Assembly (NCBI RefSeq): GCF_963678545.1
Contig: NZ_OY782870.1
Location: 2,790,001-2,854,000 of the forward strand
DNA length: 64,000 nt
Reading direction: 5' to 3'
Source of the DNA: an uncultured Methanomethylovorans sp.
GTDB lineage: Archaea; Halobacteriota; Methanosarcinia; Methanosarcinales; Methanosarcinaceae
The notes beneath the pieces are model-generated. The model was not told where the DNA came from, made no database searches, and saw nothing but the letters and a program-made list of their open reading frames with translations. The position numbers were made by a program, and so were the translations under genes. Below, one piece after another: positions 19,126-26,779 of the stretch (position 1 is its first letter; every line of letters begins with the position of its first letter).

Positions 19126-19743
19126 ATGAAAATACTGATTGCAGATGATGGCCTTACCTCACGCACTATGCTGCAGGCGGTTATTAACAAGTGGGGTCAT
19201 GAGGCCGTTACCGCAGCCGATGGAAATGAAGCATGGACTATCGTGCAAAAAGATAATGCTCCAAAACTATTGATACTGGACTGGATGATGCCTGGAATGA
19301 ACGGTCTGGAGCTTTGCAGGAAACTGCGTTCAAACAGATCAAATGAGGCTTTTTACATCATCCTTTTAACATCAAAGAATAATCCACAGGATATCGCAGA
19401 AGGATTGGAAGCCGGAGCAGATGACTATATATCTAAACCAGTTGACAATTATGAACTTCATGCCCGAATCAATGTCGGCATGAGAATACTTGCATATAAA
19501 GAAGAAATACTGGAACCTGAAAAGAACAAGCATGCACTTGATGAAATTAATGAAATATGCCAGCAAATGAGCCAACCCTTGAAATCTGTCCTTGGTTGGT
19601 CCGAGATTCTCCTTATGGACCTACCTGAAAACGATTCAAACTATCAGGCCCTAAAGACTATAAAGGAAGGAGTAGAAGGAATAGGAATCCTTTCCCGAAG
19701 AATCAGGCACATATCAAATACGAATCAAAAAAAGGCTCTGTAG
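19126..19743 (+). CDS. response-regulator receiver with degenerate HisKA-like domain
   Basis: 205 aa. The receiver domain (1-120) has the acidic pair in MKILIADDG, the phospho-acceptor in LLILDWMMPGMNG (Asp about 52), Thr in ILLTSK and Lys in YISKPVD. Residues about 136-200 resemble the dimerisation helices of histidine kinases: EICQQMSQPLKSVLGWSEIL lines up with the H-box HExxxPL, but the phospho-His position is Gln. No ATPase domain follows. It may dimerise with, or be phosphorylated by, a kinase elsewhere and exchange phosphate with the Hpt protein. Shine-Dalgarno AGAGGT lies inside the end of the Hpt gene, so translation is probably coupled. Confidence 0.85.
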   Translation: MKILIADDGLTSRTMLQAVINKWGHEAVTAADGNEAWTIVQKDNAPKLLILDWMMPGMNGLELCRKLRSNRSNEAFYIILLTSKNNPQDIAEGLEAGADDYISKPVDNYELHARINVGMRILAYKEEILEPEKNKHALDEINEICQQMSQPLKSVLGWSEILLMDLPENDSNYQALKTIKEGVEGIGILSRRIRHISNTNQKKAL

Positions 19744-19790
19744 AAATCCAGCATGATAATTTATATGCTGAAATTGCAATATATATCATA

Positions 19791-19967
19791 ATGGAACTGA
19801 TAGGGATTTGCAGTATCTGCGGTACGGCCGGGAAAATGTATACTTGCCCTTTTTGCGGAAAAAATGTATGTGTCAGATGCTTTGATAGTAAAAGAGGCAT
19901 ATGTATTCAATGTACAGGTACTGGACGTTCTGGCTCTGACATTATTTATGAAAATGGCCGCACATGA
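19791..19967 (+). CDS. 58-aa zinc-ribbon/HIT-type-like protein
   Basis: Four CxxC-type pairs: CSICG (7-11), CPFCG (19-23), CVRCF (27-31) and CIQCT (38-42). This cross-brace pattern resembles zf-HIT or B-box-like zinc fingers. The tail is polar. No Shine-Dalgarno precedes ATG 19791, but TTTATATG at 19760-19767 lies about 26 bp upstream, so the mRNA may be leaderless and start at the ATG. It follows the receiver gene on the same strand by 47 nt. Function unknown. Confidence 0.6.
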   Translation: MELIGICSICGTAGKMYTCPFCGKNVCVRCFDSKRGICIQCTGTGRSGSDIIYENGRT

Positions 19968-19977
19968 TACAGATGTA

Positions 19978-21342
19978 TTAAGACCTGAGCAGATATTCGG
20001 CCCCATCTTCTACTTCTACCAACAAAGAACGATTTGATATCATAAGATTTATCTGTGCATCAATTTCTTCTGCACTGAACTTCTTGGACACAAGTGCTTT
20101 GATGATGGACCTTTTGATCCTCGCACCATGAGGCAGGTACATGAGAATATTGCCTTGAAGGCGTTCATTCTCTGATGTATTGCTTGTATTAACCCTATAA
20201 CTATCATTATTCTGGATCTGGGGCTGCACTTCCTGTTGCATAAAGCATGAAGGCTGCACGTGTATTGCGGCCACTGGCGGGTTTGTAGCAGCAAATGAAG
20301 GCATTTGTATGTCGTTACGTGCCAAAGGCACAGACATGGAAGGAGATAACTCAAAAGGAGATGAATTTGACTCTACAGAGCCCGATAGTTCAGGAATAAC
20401 AAAAGAAGGAGTGGAAGGAACAGAAACTTCAGGAGAAGCTACACTGAAAGGACTTGGAACCGGAGTGGAAACTTCAGAGAATTCAGGCATAACAAAAGAG
20501 GGAGTGGAAACAGCAGGAGCTTCAGGAGAGACACTGAAAGGACTTGGAACCGGAGTGGAAACTTCAGAAAATTCGGGCATAACAAAAGAGGGAGTGGAAA
20601 CAGCAGGAGCTTCAGGGGATGCACTGAAAGGACTCGTAACCGGAGTGGAAACTTCGGAGAATTCAGGCATAACGAAAGAAGGGGCGAGGTTGTTAACAGA
20701 GGAAGATAGACACCCCTTACTCTGGATAGCCGCATCAGAAGCTATTACTGTCGAAGCGGCATGCTTTTCGATGGCATCGGCCAGACCAGATACCTGTTCT
20801 TCTTGCATTCCAACGTTTACAACACTTCGGAATGGTGCATTATGCATTTCATCACCATGAACAGGCAGAACCGTATCAGTATTCTGACCAAATGGATTGA
20901 TCTTGATATCTGGAGCATCACTGAGAACAGCTACATTGAACTCATCTACGCTGCTAGGGATTTCAGCAGATATTGCATCATTGACCGAAACATTAACTGA
21001 AGCTGAGACATTAGAGATTTCAATCCCACTTTCTACAGGCGTGATTGTTGGAGAGACTAAGGAAAAAGAATCCACCAACGCATGATTACTTGCCCCAGAT
21101 GACTGAAGCTTTACACCAGAGATTTGATTTTCAATTGAGACCATTCTAGAAGAAAGAGATTGTATTTCATGATGCAAATCCTCTATGTCTCCCGCCAGGC
21201 TCTCGTAAGTGCTATCTGAAGAGGAAATGATTCCTTTTTGGAGTTCACCTTCAATCAGTTTCCTTATGAAGAGGCTCTTATTCTCTACCTGGTTCAGCTT
21301 ATCAAAAAGAGCATCGGACATGCTGATAGTTAATCTTTTCAT
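19978..21342 (-). CDS. ribbon-helix-helix protein with coiled coil, Pro/Ser repeats and C-terminal helical domain
   Basis: 454 aa, an unusual composite. Residues 1-35 (MKRLTISMSDALFDKLN then SLFIRKLIEGEL) match a CopG/Arc-type ribbon-helix-helix DNA-binding domain. A coiled-coil segment follows (about 48-78). Then comes a long low-complexity region with 30-residue repeats built on PSFVMPEFSEVSTPV (about 215-340). The C-terminal 65 residues (RLQGNILMYLPHGARIKRSIIKALVSKKFSAEE) look like a small winged-helix-type domain. It could bind DNA at both ends with a flexible spacer; this is inference. ATG 21342 follows GGTG; GTG 21345 is adjacent in frame. A TATA-like TTATATAAATATA run is just upstream. 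Confidence 0.75.
   Translation of the reverse strand: MKRLTISMSDALFDKLNQVENKSLFIRKLIEGELQKGIISSSDSTYESLAGDIEDLHHEIQSLSSRMVSIENQISGVKLQSSGASNHALVDSFSLVSPTITPVESGIEISNVSASVNVSVNDAISAEIPSSVDEFNVAVLSDAPDIKINPFGQNTDTVLPVHGDEMHNAPFRSVVNVGMQEEQVSGLADAIEKHAASTVIASDAAIQSKGCLSSSVNNLAPSFVMPEFSEVSTPVTSPFSASPEAPAVSTPSFVMPEFSEVSTPVPSPFSVSPEAPAVSTPSFVMPEFSEVSTPVPSPFSVASPEVSVPSTPSFVIPELSGSVESNSSPFELSPSMSVPLARNDIQMPSFAATNPPVAAIHVQPSCFMQQEVQPQIQNNDSYRVNTSNTSENERLQGNILMYLPHGARIKRSIIKALVSKKFSAEEIDAQINLMISNRSLLVEVEDGAEYLLRS
20385..20690. repeat. 90-bp tandem coding repeats in the ribbon-helix-helix protein gene
   Basis: Three close copies and a partial fourth of a 90-bp unit encode 30-residue repeats of the PSFVMPEFSEVSTPV type. 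The near-identical DNA suggests recent expansion or continuing exchange between units. The opposite strand is open here only because of the repeat composition. Confidence 0.85.
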
Positions 21343-21493
21343 CACACCGTCTCTAATATATTTATATAATTATACTTACGTAGGTACTACTACTAGATAT
21401 ATATTTTGGATTTTGAACCCAAAAGAAGTAGAGTAACGGACAAAAACTAGGTCAAAAACAGTATATTCTAGATGAAACTAAAAAAAGCAGAAT

Positions 21494-21521
21494 AAAAAAA
21501 TACGGGGTACAGAACTGTACC
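21494..21521 (-). terminator. hairpin plus T7 after the thymidylate synthase gene
   Basis: GGTACAG (21506-21512) and CTGTACC (21515-21521) form a near-perfect palindrome. On the minus strand it is followed by seven T (21500-21494). Ends the mtxX-thymidylate synthase unit. Confidence 0.6.
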
Positions 21522-21550
21522 TAGCCAGAATGAAAAAATCTTTGGACCCC

Positions 21551-22315
21551 TCACATCCGAGATTTACATTGAGAACATACTCTTCCTTTTGTGGTGGAAA
21601 TGAAAGCATGCTTTGCAGCTATATTACCACACCTTGGACAAAGTTCTGCGGTTTTGAATATATTTTCCACAGCCTGCAGATCAGCCTCATATATGTGAGT
21701 ATCCCACCCTGTAGCCATCAAGGATTCAATCCTGTAAGGAAGACTTTTTTCCCTGAAGACTTTTTTAAAACCTTCCACGATAGCAGGCAGGTTCGCAGGG
21801 AATCCCCCGAAAGCATCCCATGAACGATAGAGGATGTAGAGACGAACATCAGTTTCGTTAAGTAATTCAAGCTTGTAAGCTATCCAACATGGCTGATCCT
21901 CAAATTTAGGGATGTGAACTTCATTCTCCCATAGTACTCCAACATGCCTTCTTGAGCCAACCCGAAGGTTATTGATATTCTCTGAAAGAGTATTATAAGC
22001 AGTTTCACCGTAACGGAAAAGCTGCTTTGCATAGCAGTAATCGAACTTCCTTTGATCCTCATCCGGAAGTGATACATACCAATCAGCATATTCCTCAGTA
22101 AGCTCCTCCTTATACTTCTTAATGAGGTTTTCTCCAAATGGCACAAAGGAGTTTATCTGATCCGTATCCACATTACTAATGATCACAGTTGCATGCAGTC
22201 TACGAGTACCCATACTGTAATCCGGTTTGTGGTCTTCCCCATTCGTATAAATTTCATATATCAGCCGTGACCAGGCCGAAGCGATAGTATCGGCATCTAT
22301 TAGCACTGCTTTCAT
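21551..22315 (-). CDS. archaeal thymidylate synthase-like protein with C-terminal zinc ribbon
   Basis: 254 aa. The core resembles thymidylate synthase: DQPCW carries the candidate catalytic Cys (about residue 141), followed by ILYRSWDAFGGFPANLPAIV, which matches the QRSxDxxxGxPxN phosphate/dUMP-binding stretch. Archaeal TS proteins are short and use a methanopterin-type methylene donor in methanogens. The last 28 residues form a CPRCG...CSQCK zinc ribbon, which normal TS enzymes lack. It begins only a few bases after the stop of mtxX, so the two are co-transcribed. The call rests on motif reading; a TS-like hydroxymethylase is the main alternative. Confidence 0.7.
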   Translation of the reverse strand: MKAVLIDADTIASAWSRLIYEIYTNGEDHKPDYSMGTRRLHATVIISNVDTDQINSFVPFGENLIKKYKEELTEEYADWYVSLPDEDQRKFDYCYAKQLFRYGETAYNTLSENINNLRVGSRRHVGVLWENEVHIPKFEDQPCWIAYKLELLNETDVRLYILYRSWDAFGGFPANLPAIVEGFKKVFREKSLPYRIESLMATGWDTHIYEADLQAVENIFKTAELCPRCGNIAAKHAFISTTKGRVCSQCKSRM

Positions 22316-22319
22316 CGTT

Positions 22320-23165
22320 TCACCCCTTGCTTTTGTTCATATTGGAGAGCGCACCAGCAACCATAATGGCTTTAGTGTAATGACCGCCTACCCTTGAAGT
22401 ATCAACAAAAACATATTTGTCCATCAGGACAGGTGCTCCCATGCCATCACCACATCCCAAAAAGACAAGTGTACGGAAAATAAGGTTTCCCGAAATACCA
22501 TCTGGAGCAATGATGAAATTTGCTTCTTTGATGGCATCTTCAATAAGAATAGTATAATGCTTTGCTTTTATGCCCATTTCGTTCAGACGGTTGGATAGGA
22601 ATTCCCCATCTGCCAGTGTACGATCCACCCTGCTATTACGCCCCACATCACCCATTCTACCACCTGATAGAAAACCAATTACAGGTTCAATCCCAAACCT
22701 GCTTATGTGTTCTGATCCGAGTCTTGCAAATTCCATCTTATCGGCGAGGTCTTCACCCTCATCTATACCAACCGGTGCAATAAAAAAAGGAGTGCCTTCG
22801 GCAGTGGTAAGCAAAGCCACACGATGTAGTTTATCTATATTTATGGTCTTTTTAAGGTAAGACAAAGTATCTGAAGCTCGAGCTGTGCCCCTTACAGCAG
22901 CATCCACATAACCTGAGACTAAAAGGTCCACAATAACTTTTTCTGGTTCGCTGGTTCCCACCACTTCAAGATGCGTACCTAAAGAAGTGATCTCCTGTTG
23001 ATCACCAACCAATACAACCTCTGCAAAACCCTGATCATTGGCCTCTTCAGCGCTTGCAATGATCTTTTTAGTGGGATCTCTTACACCAATAGCTACTCTA
23101 GCCCTGTTCTGAATAGATTTTTTACGAATAACTTCCAGAAGGTCAGGTGTGTTCAGGAGCGACAT
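22320..23165 (-). CDS. mtxX: methanogenesis marker protein 4 / MtxX family
   Basis: 281 aa. Related to the phosphate acetyl/butyryl-transferase fold and found in essentially all methanogens, where it is annotated as MtxX, a putative methyltransferase-associated protein of unproven function. Recognisable segments are VAIGVRDPTKKI, AAVRGTARASDTLSYLK, VGIDEGEDLADK, FLSGGRMGDVGRNSRVDRTLADGE and APDGISGNLIFRTLVFLGCGDGMGAPVL. It is the first gene of a two-gene unit with the thymidylate synthase-like gene. Divergent from rfcL across 86 bp. Confidence 0.9.
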   Translation of the reverse strand: MSLLNTPDLLEVIRKKSIQNRARVAIGVRDPTKKIIASAEEANDQGFAEVVLVGDQQEITSLGTHLEVVGTSEPEKVIVDLLVSGYVDAAVRGTARASDTLSYLKKTINIDKLHRVALLTTAEGTPFFIAPVGIDEGEDLADKMEFARLGSEHISRFGIEPVIGFLSGGRMGDVGRNSRVDRTLADGEFLSNRLNEMGIKAKHYTILIEDAIKEANFIIAPDGISGNLIFRTLVFLGCGDGMGAPVLMDKYVFVDTSRVGGHYTKAIMVAGALSNMNKSKG

Positions 23166-23251
23166 GAAAAGTACCTACAATTATTAATATCAAGCACAAC
23201 CAACAAAGGAATGAAAACATTAATTAGTTTCCCTTCATTGGATATGATTAA

Positions 23252-24754
23252 ATGACCACAGCGAAAGAATGGGCTGAAAAGTACAGGCCGAAAAATCTTG
23301 CTGATGTAGTGGGAAACCCTGCTGCAACTGGACAACTTAAATTGTGGGCCCAGCAATGGCTAGATGGAACACCAGAACAAAAGGCAGTGCTCCTCCATGG
23401 TCCAGCTGGCGTTGGTAAGACATCAACAGCCTATGCATTGGCAATAGATGTGGGATGGGAAGCTATAGAACTCAATGCTAGCGATCAACGCACAGCTGAC
23501 GTGATAGAAAGAATTGCAGGTTCGGCTTCAAGAATGAGCACCTTAGATGGTATATCTTCAAAAAGGCTTATTGTACTTGATGAAGCAGATAACATGCATG
23601 GAACAAGTGACCGTGGCGGTGCAAAGGCAATAGGAGACATAATAAAAACTACAGGTCAGCCTATAGTACTAATTGCCAATGATGCTTATGGAATACCATC
23701 CTCTGTCAGATCGAATGTCCTGGAGATCAAATTCAATGCATTGCAGACACGTTCTATAATACCGGCTCTAAAGCAAATAGCGTTTAAAGAGGGTTTGATG
23801 TGTGGTGTCGGCATCATTGAAAAGATCGCTGAAAACGCAGATGGAGATATGCGCAGTGCCATCAATGACCTACAGGCAGTTGCAATGGGTAGGAATGAGA
23901 TTAATATATCAGACATTGCAACTGCAGAGAGAGATAATAAAGAATCCGTATTCAAGGTAATGGAAAGGATATTCAAGGGAACTGATGTGAAAGCAGCTTT
24001 AGAGGCAACATACGGCCTTGATGAAAGCCCTGAGGATCTGGTCCACTGGATCGATGAAAACCTTCCCATTCAATATGCTGGCAAAGAAGAGGGATTTATC
24101 ACAGATCAGATCCAAAAAGGATATGAATATATATCACGCGCAGACCTGTTTCTTGGAAGAGTTCAAAAAAGGCAGAATTACCTTATGTGGCGCTATGCGA
24201 GTGTACTCATGACCTGTGGAACAGTTGTTTCGAAGTCTCAACCTAAACGTGGTTTTGTTAAGTTCAGCCCACCTTCTCTGTGGCGTCGTATGGGACAACT
24301 GAAGGCAAGAAGAAACATGCGTAATAACGTTGCAGCAAAGATAGCAGATCACTGCCATGAATCAATGCGTTACTCGGGGACCGAAATAGCCTGTATCTAC
24401 AATATATTGCTTGAAGACCAAGATTATGCTCCTTCAGTGGTAGCTGAATTAGAACTAGATCTGGACGAACTTATATTCATGACAGGTGCATCGAAAGTGA
24501 CAAAAAAGATTCAAAAGATTTATGACGATGCACAGAAACTAAGAAAAGAGAAGGGAAAAACAGAAGTTATATTTTTTAGAGTTCCTGAAAAACAAAATCC
24601 TGTAATGGATAAAAAGCAAACAAACCTTGCTGATATAATCACCGCTGAAGAAAAGGACCCTAAAGAAAAAGAAAGTAATACAACGATGGTCCAGAATAAT
24701 AAAACTACAACCAGAGTACAAAGTAAACCTCAGAAGACATTATTTGATTTTTGA
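23252..24754 (+). CDS. rfcL: replication factor C large subunit
   Basis: A 500-aa AAA+ clamp-loader subunit that helps load PCNA at primer ends. Motifs: RPKNLADVVGN near the N-terminus; Walker A LLHGPAGVGKTST (about 47-60); Walker B LIVLDEADNM (about 108-117); sensor 1 region IVLIANDAYG; sensor 2 GDMRSAINDLQA. The all-alpha collar domain fills about 230-420. A charged linker leads to the last residues QKTLFDF, a PCNA-interacting (PIP) box. Complete. Confidence 0.96.
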   Translation: MTTAKEWAEKYRPKNLADVVGNPAATGQLKLWAQQWLDGTPEQKAVLLHGPAGVGKTSTAYALAIDVGWEAIELNASDQRTADVIERIAGSASRMSTLDGISSKRLIVLDEADNMHGTSDRGGAKAIGDIIKTTGQPIVLIANDAYGIPSSVRSNVLEIKFNALQTRSIIPALKQIAFKEGLMCGVGIIEKIAENADGDMRSAINDLQAVAMGRNEINISDIATAERDNKESVFKVMERIFKGTDVKAALEATYGLDESPEDLVHWIDENLPIQYAGKEEGFITDQIQKGYEYISRADLFLGRVQKRQNYLMWRYASVLMTCGTVVSKSQPKRGFVKFSPPSLWRRMGQLKARRNMRNNVAAKIADHCHESMRYSGTEIACIYNILLEDQDYAPSVVAELELDLDELIFMTGASKVTKKIQKIYDDAQKLRKEKGKTEVIFFRVPEKQNPVMDKKQTNLADIITAEEKDPKEKESNTTMVQNNKTTTRVQSKPQKTLFDF

Positions 24755-24760
24755 TCATTT

Positions 24761-24799
24761 GAGTTTTAGAAAAACTGTTCTAAAACTCCTACCTTTTTT
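24761..24799 (+). terminator. hairpin plus T6 after rfcL
   Basis: GAGTTTTAGA (24761-24770) and TCTAAAACTC (24779-24788) are perfect 10-bp arms, followed by six T (24794-24799). Confidence 0.75.
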
Positions 24800-24940
24800 G
24801 GATAGATCAGAATAACATATAAAACATACATCTCTTGCTTTAGTAAAAGCCAAGCTTTGTCAAAAATATGAGAGAATTTTTCAAAATAACCTTGAGCTTT
24901 GAGTTTGCTTCATAATCAAAAGAAATAAGTGAATGGGAAA

Positions 24941-25030
24941 GTGGAGTATGAGCGGGGGAGTGGGGTTATTGTAAGAAAGAGGAGAATCCCGCTCTGTAAC
25001 CTGATATGTATTAATCGTATATAAAAATTT
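24941..25030 (+). promoter_or_regulatory. hairpin/TATA cassette A
   Basis: GTGGAG then ATGAGCGGG leads into a possible stem GAGCGGG (24950-24956) with CCCGCTC (24988-24994). The loop is G-rich and holds GGGGAGTGGGGTTATTGTAA. A TATA-like GTATATAAAAA (25017-25027) follows 22 nt later. Cassette B repeats the same order and spacing. About 27 bp after the TATA is an ATG (25049) opening only a 14-codon frame. May be a promoter with a structured operator, or a small RNA gene followed by a promoter. Confidence 0.5.
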
Positions 25031-25133
25031 CTCATTATAGTCATCATTATGATGAGGAAATGCAAGAAATGGGAATATATAAGGCAGATATAGAAAAAAG
25101 AAATGACACATATTTAACAAATGTAAAAAATTA

Positions 25134-25230
25134 GAGTGGAGAATGAGCGGGCTGGGGAGTGGGGGTTGTTATAAAAGAATAGGTACCCGCTCATTTATTG
25201 ATAAATGGTACTAATTATATATAAAAGTAA
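25134..25230 (+). promoter_or_regulatory. hairpin/TATA cassette B
   Basis: Second copy, about 195 bp downstream of A: GTGGAG, ATGAGCGGG, stem GAGCGGG (25145-25151) with CCCGCTC (25186-25192), the same G-rich loop start (GGGGAGTGGGGGTTGTTATAA), then TATATATAAAAG (25216-25227) 23 nt after the stem. No convincing ORF follows before the broken gene on the other strand. Confidence 0.5.
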
Positions 25231-25349
25231 CTATATACTGCCTGCGATAATAGAGGGAGTATATCCAGTACAGTATAAATCACCTCCATTTGATGCACTA
25301 CAAATAACCGAGGAAATGCCACTCATTCATTGCAGATAATGCCGGGTTA

Positions 25350-25536
25350 CTAACATAGGAACCAAAGTCTTGAGTCCCAGAGGTTATAATTTTTACTTAA
25401 CGGGAGTTCCCTCCATGCTTGAATTAATTTAATATTTGGATTTGTTTCAATTGAAGTTATAATCGATTGGATTTCCTCAACTTCATACCCGGTCTTTTTC
25501 CAGAAAGCAACTGTATTATTTGTCCGGTAAACTTCT
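25350..25536 (-). pseudogene. 3' part of an unknown gene split by IS copy 2
   Basis: Encodes the C-terminal residues beginning VYRTNNTVAFWKKTGYEVEE and ending at the stop near 25350. If the IS and one TCT duplication are removed, it joins in frame to the segment starting at 26417 (ATSLIE + VYRTNN). I do not recognise the protein. The extra N-terminal residues of the open frame over the IS end are not part of it. Confidence 0.7.
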
Positions 25537-26416
25537 GAGCCTGTATCAAAACGATAAATACTATTTCTCTGAATGTTATTGTGGGGATATGAATGGAATT
25601 CAGAGAACTCTCTGATGATCAATGGAAGTTTATAAAGCCACACTTGCCACCACAACCAATTACCGGAAGAAAGAGAGCTGATGACCGTAAGGTCATCAAT
25701 GGTATTCTCTTTGTTCTGATAACAGGTTGCAGATGGGGAGATATGCCAGCTATTTATGGTTCCCAGGCAACTGCCTGGAGAAGGCTGAAAAGGTGGTCAG
25801 AGGAAGGTATATGGAACGAGATAATGGAATCCCTTCGGGATTCCGCTTACCAGAAAAGTAAGTTCTCATTGGATACAGTGTGTATCGACAGCAGTTTCAT
25901 CGAAACTAAAAAAGGGGAGAGGACTCCTCGTACAACGGTCACAAAAAAAGGAAAGGTATAAAGATTCATGCATGTGTAAGTTGTGAAGGTTTTCCACTTA
26001 TAATCCAAATATCTTCTGGAAAAGAGCACGATAGACAGCACTTCATTGAAGTTATGGAGGATATTAAGGTTAAGACCGATGGAAGACCAAGGACAAGACC
26101 TCTTGAAGTTCTGGCAGACGCTGCGTACGACGATACAGAAATCAGGCAGTACTTAAGGTCCAGAGCTATCAAAAGCAACATACCGATCAATACAAGGAAC
26201 AGTAAAAGAAAGAAAAGAGGAAGACCTACTCGATTTGATGAAGAAACATATCATTACAGAGGAACTATAGAACGATTCTTTGCATGGTTGAAGATGGGAT
26301 TTAGAAAATTAGCAAGTAGATATGAACGTCTTAATGTGGTTTTCAAAGGATTGTTAGATATTGCATGTTTCCTGTTGTGTTGGAAAAAGGTGTGAGTGAA
26401 GTTTTGAAATAGGCTC
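25537..26416 (+). mobile_element. IS5-type insertion sequence, copy 2 (880 bp)
   Basis: Same ends as copy 1: GAGCCTGTATCAAAAC at 25537-25552 and the complement of GAGCCTATTTCAAAAC at 26401-26416. The target duplication TCT is present at 25534-25536 and 26417-26419. It is inserted within a minus-strand gene whose two halves rejoin in frame. Confidence 0.94.
25593..26395 (+). CDS. IS5-type transposase, two frames joined by a -1 shift (copy 2)
   Basis: Frame A 25593-25961 and frame B to 26395, with the same DDE residues as copy 1: Asp in VCIDSSF, Asp in LADAAYDD, Glu in GTIERFF. The overlap contains A AAA AAA G, a textbook -1 slippery heptamer, just before the frame A stop. Protein differences from copy 1 are few (for example Ser/Gly in YQKSKFS, Arg/Met in KKGERTP, His/Tyr in ETYHYRG). 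The frameshift is shared, so it predates the duplication and is probably functional. Confidence 0.86.
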
Positions 26417-26730
26417 TCTATTAAAGAAGTTGCTGTTCTTATGCCAACATGACCTAATTTTTCAATAGGATCTACTTGAGAATTAATTTTTTGTTCTGAA
26501 GAATTAGGAATATCTGCCTTACTCACATAAGTTCCTAATCAGATTGTGAGATTAAGATTGAGTCATCAAAATCGAGACCAGCATAATCGACATACCTATG
26601 CAGTTCTTCTGGAAGATACGTAAAGTGATGTGTTTCGAATTTAGGATACAGCCCATATCCGAACCGAGTTATATTTATTCAGGTTCTCCTATTTCATAAT
26701 GAATCGATTCTGAACTATTCCATACTCGAT
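26417..26730 (-). pseudogene. 5' part of the unknown gene split by IS copy 2, with an extra frameshift
   Basis: Two frames can be followed. The upstream one (about 26725-26540) reads continuously through RFGYGLYPKFETHHFTYLPE and YVDYAGLDFDDSILISQSD to a TAG. The next frame starts a base away with LGTYVSKADIPNSSEQ and runs to ATSLIE at the IS border. A single lost T (GATTTAGG to GATTAGG, about 26537) would reconcile them as QSD-LGTYVSKAD. No proper start codon is seen for the first frame. Unknown family; both a frameshift and an IS have hit it, so it is dead here. Confidence 0.55.
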
Positions 26731-26734
26731 TTTA

Positions 26735-26744
26735 GTATAAATAT
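26735..26744 (+). promoter_or_regulatory. TATA box for the Lrp-like gene
   Basis: GTATAAATAT predicts a transcription start near 26765, just before AAGGAGGT (26765-26772). The mRNA leader would then be only about 15 nt and dominated by the Shine-Dalgarno. Confidence 0.5.
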
Positions 26745-26779
26745 TTGGCACATTAGATATAAATAAGGAGGTATGTAGT

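Noticed and set aside
19741..19790. Amber (TAG) stop of the receiver gene read as pyrrolysine
   Set aside because: Reading through adds only about 15 residues before TAA and gives nothing conserved. The following zinc protein is in a different frame.
20309..20860. 183-codon plus-strand open frame over the ribbon-helix-helix gene
   Set aside because: It is antisense to the repeat region. Its Gly/Thr/Glu repeats are a direct shadow of the coding repeats on the other strand, and the minus frame has the recognisable domain.
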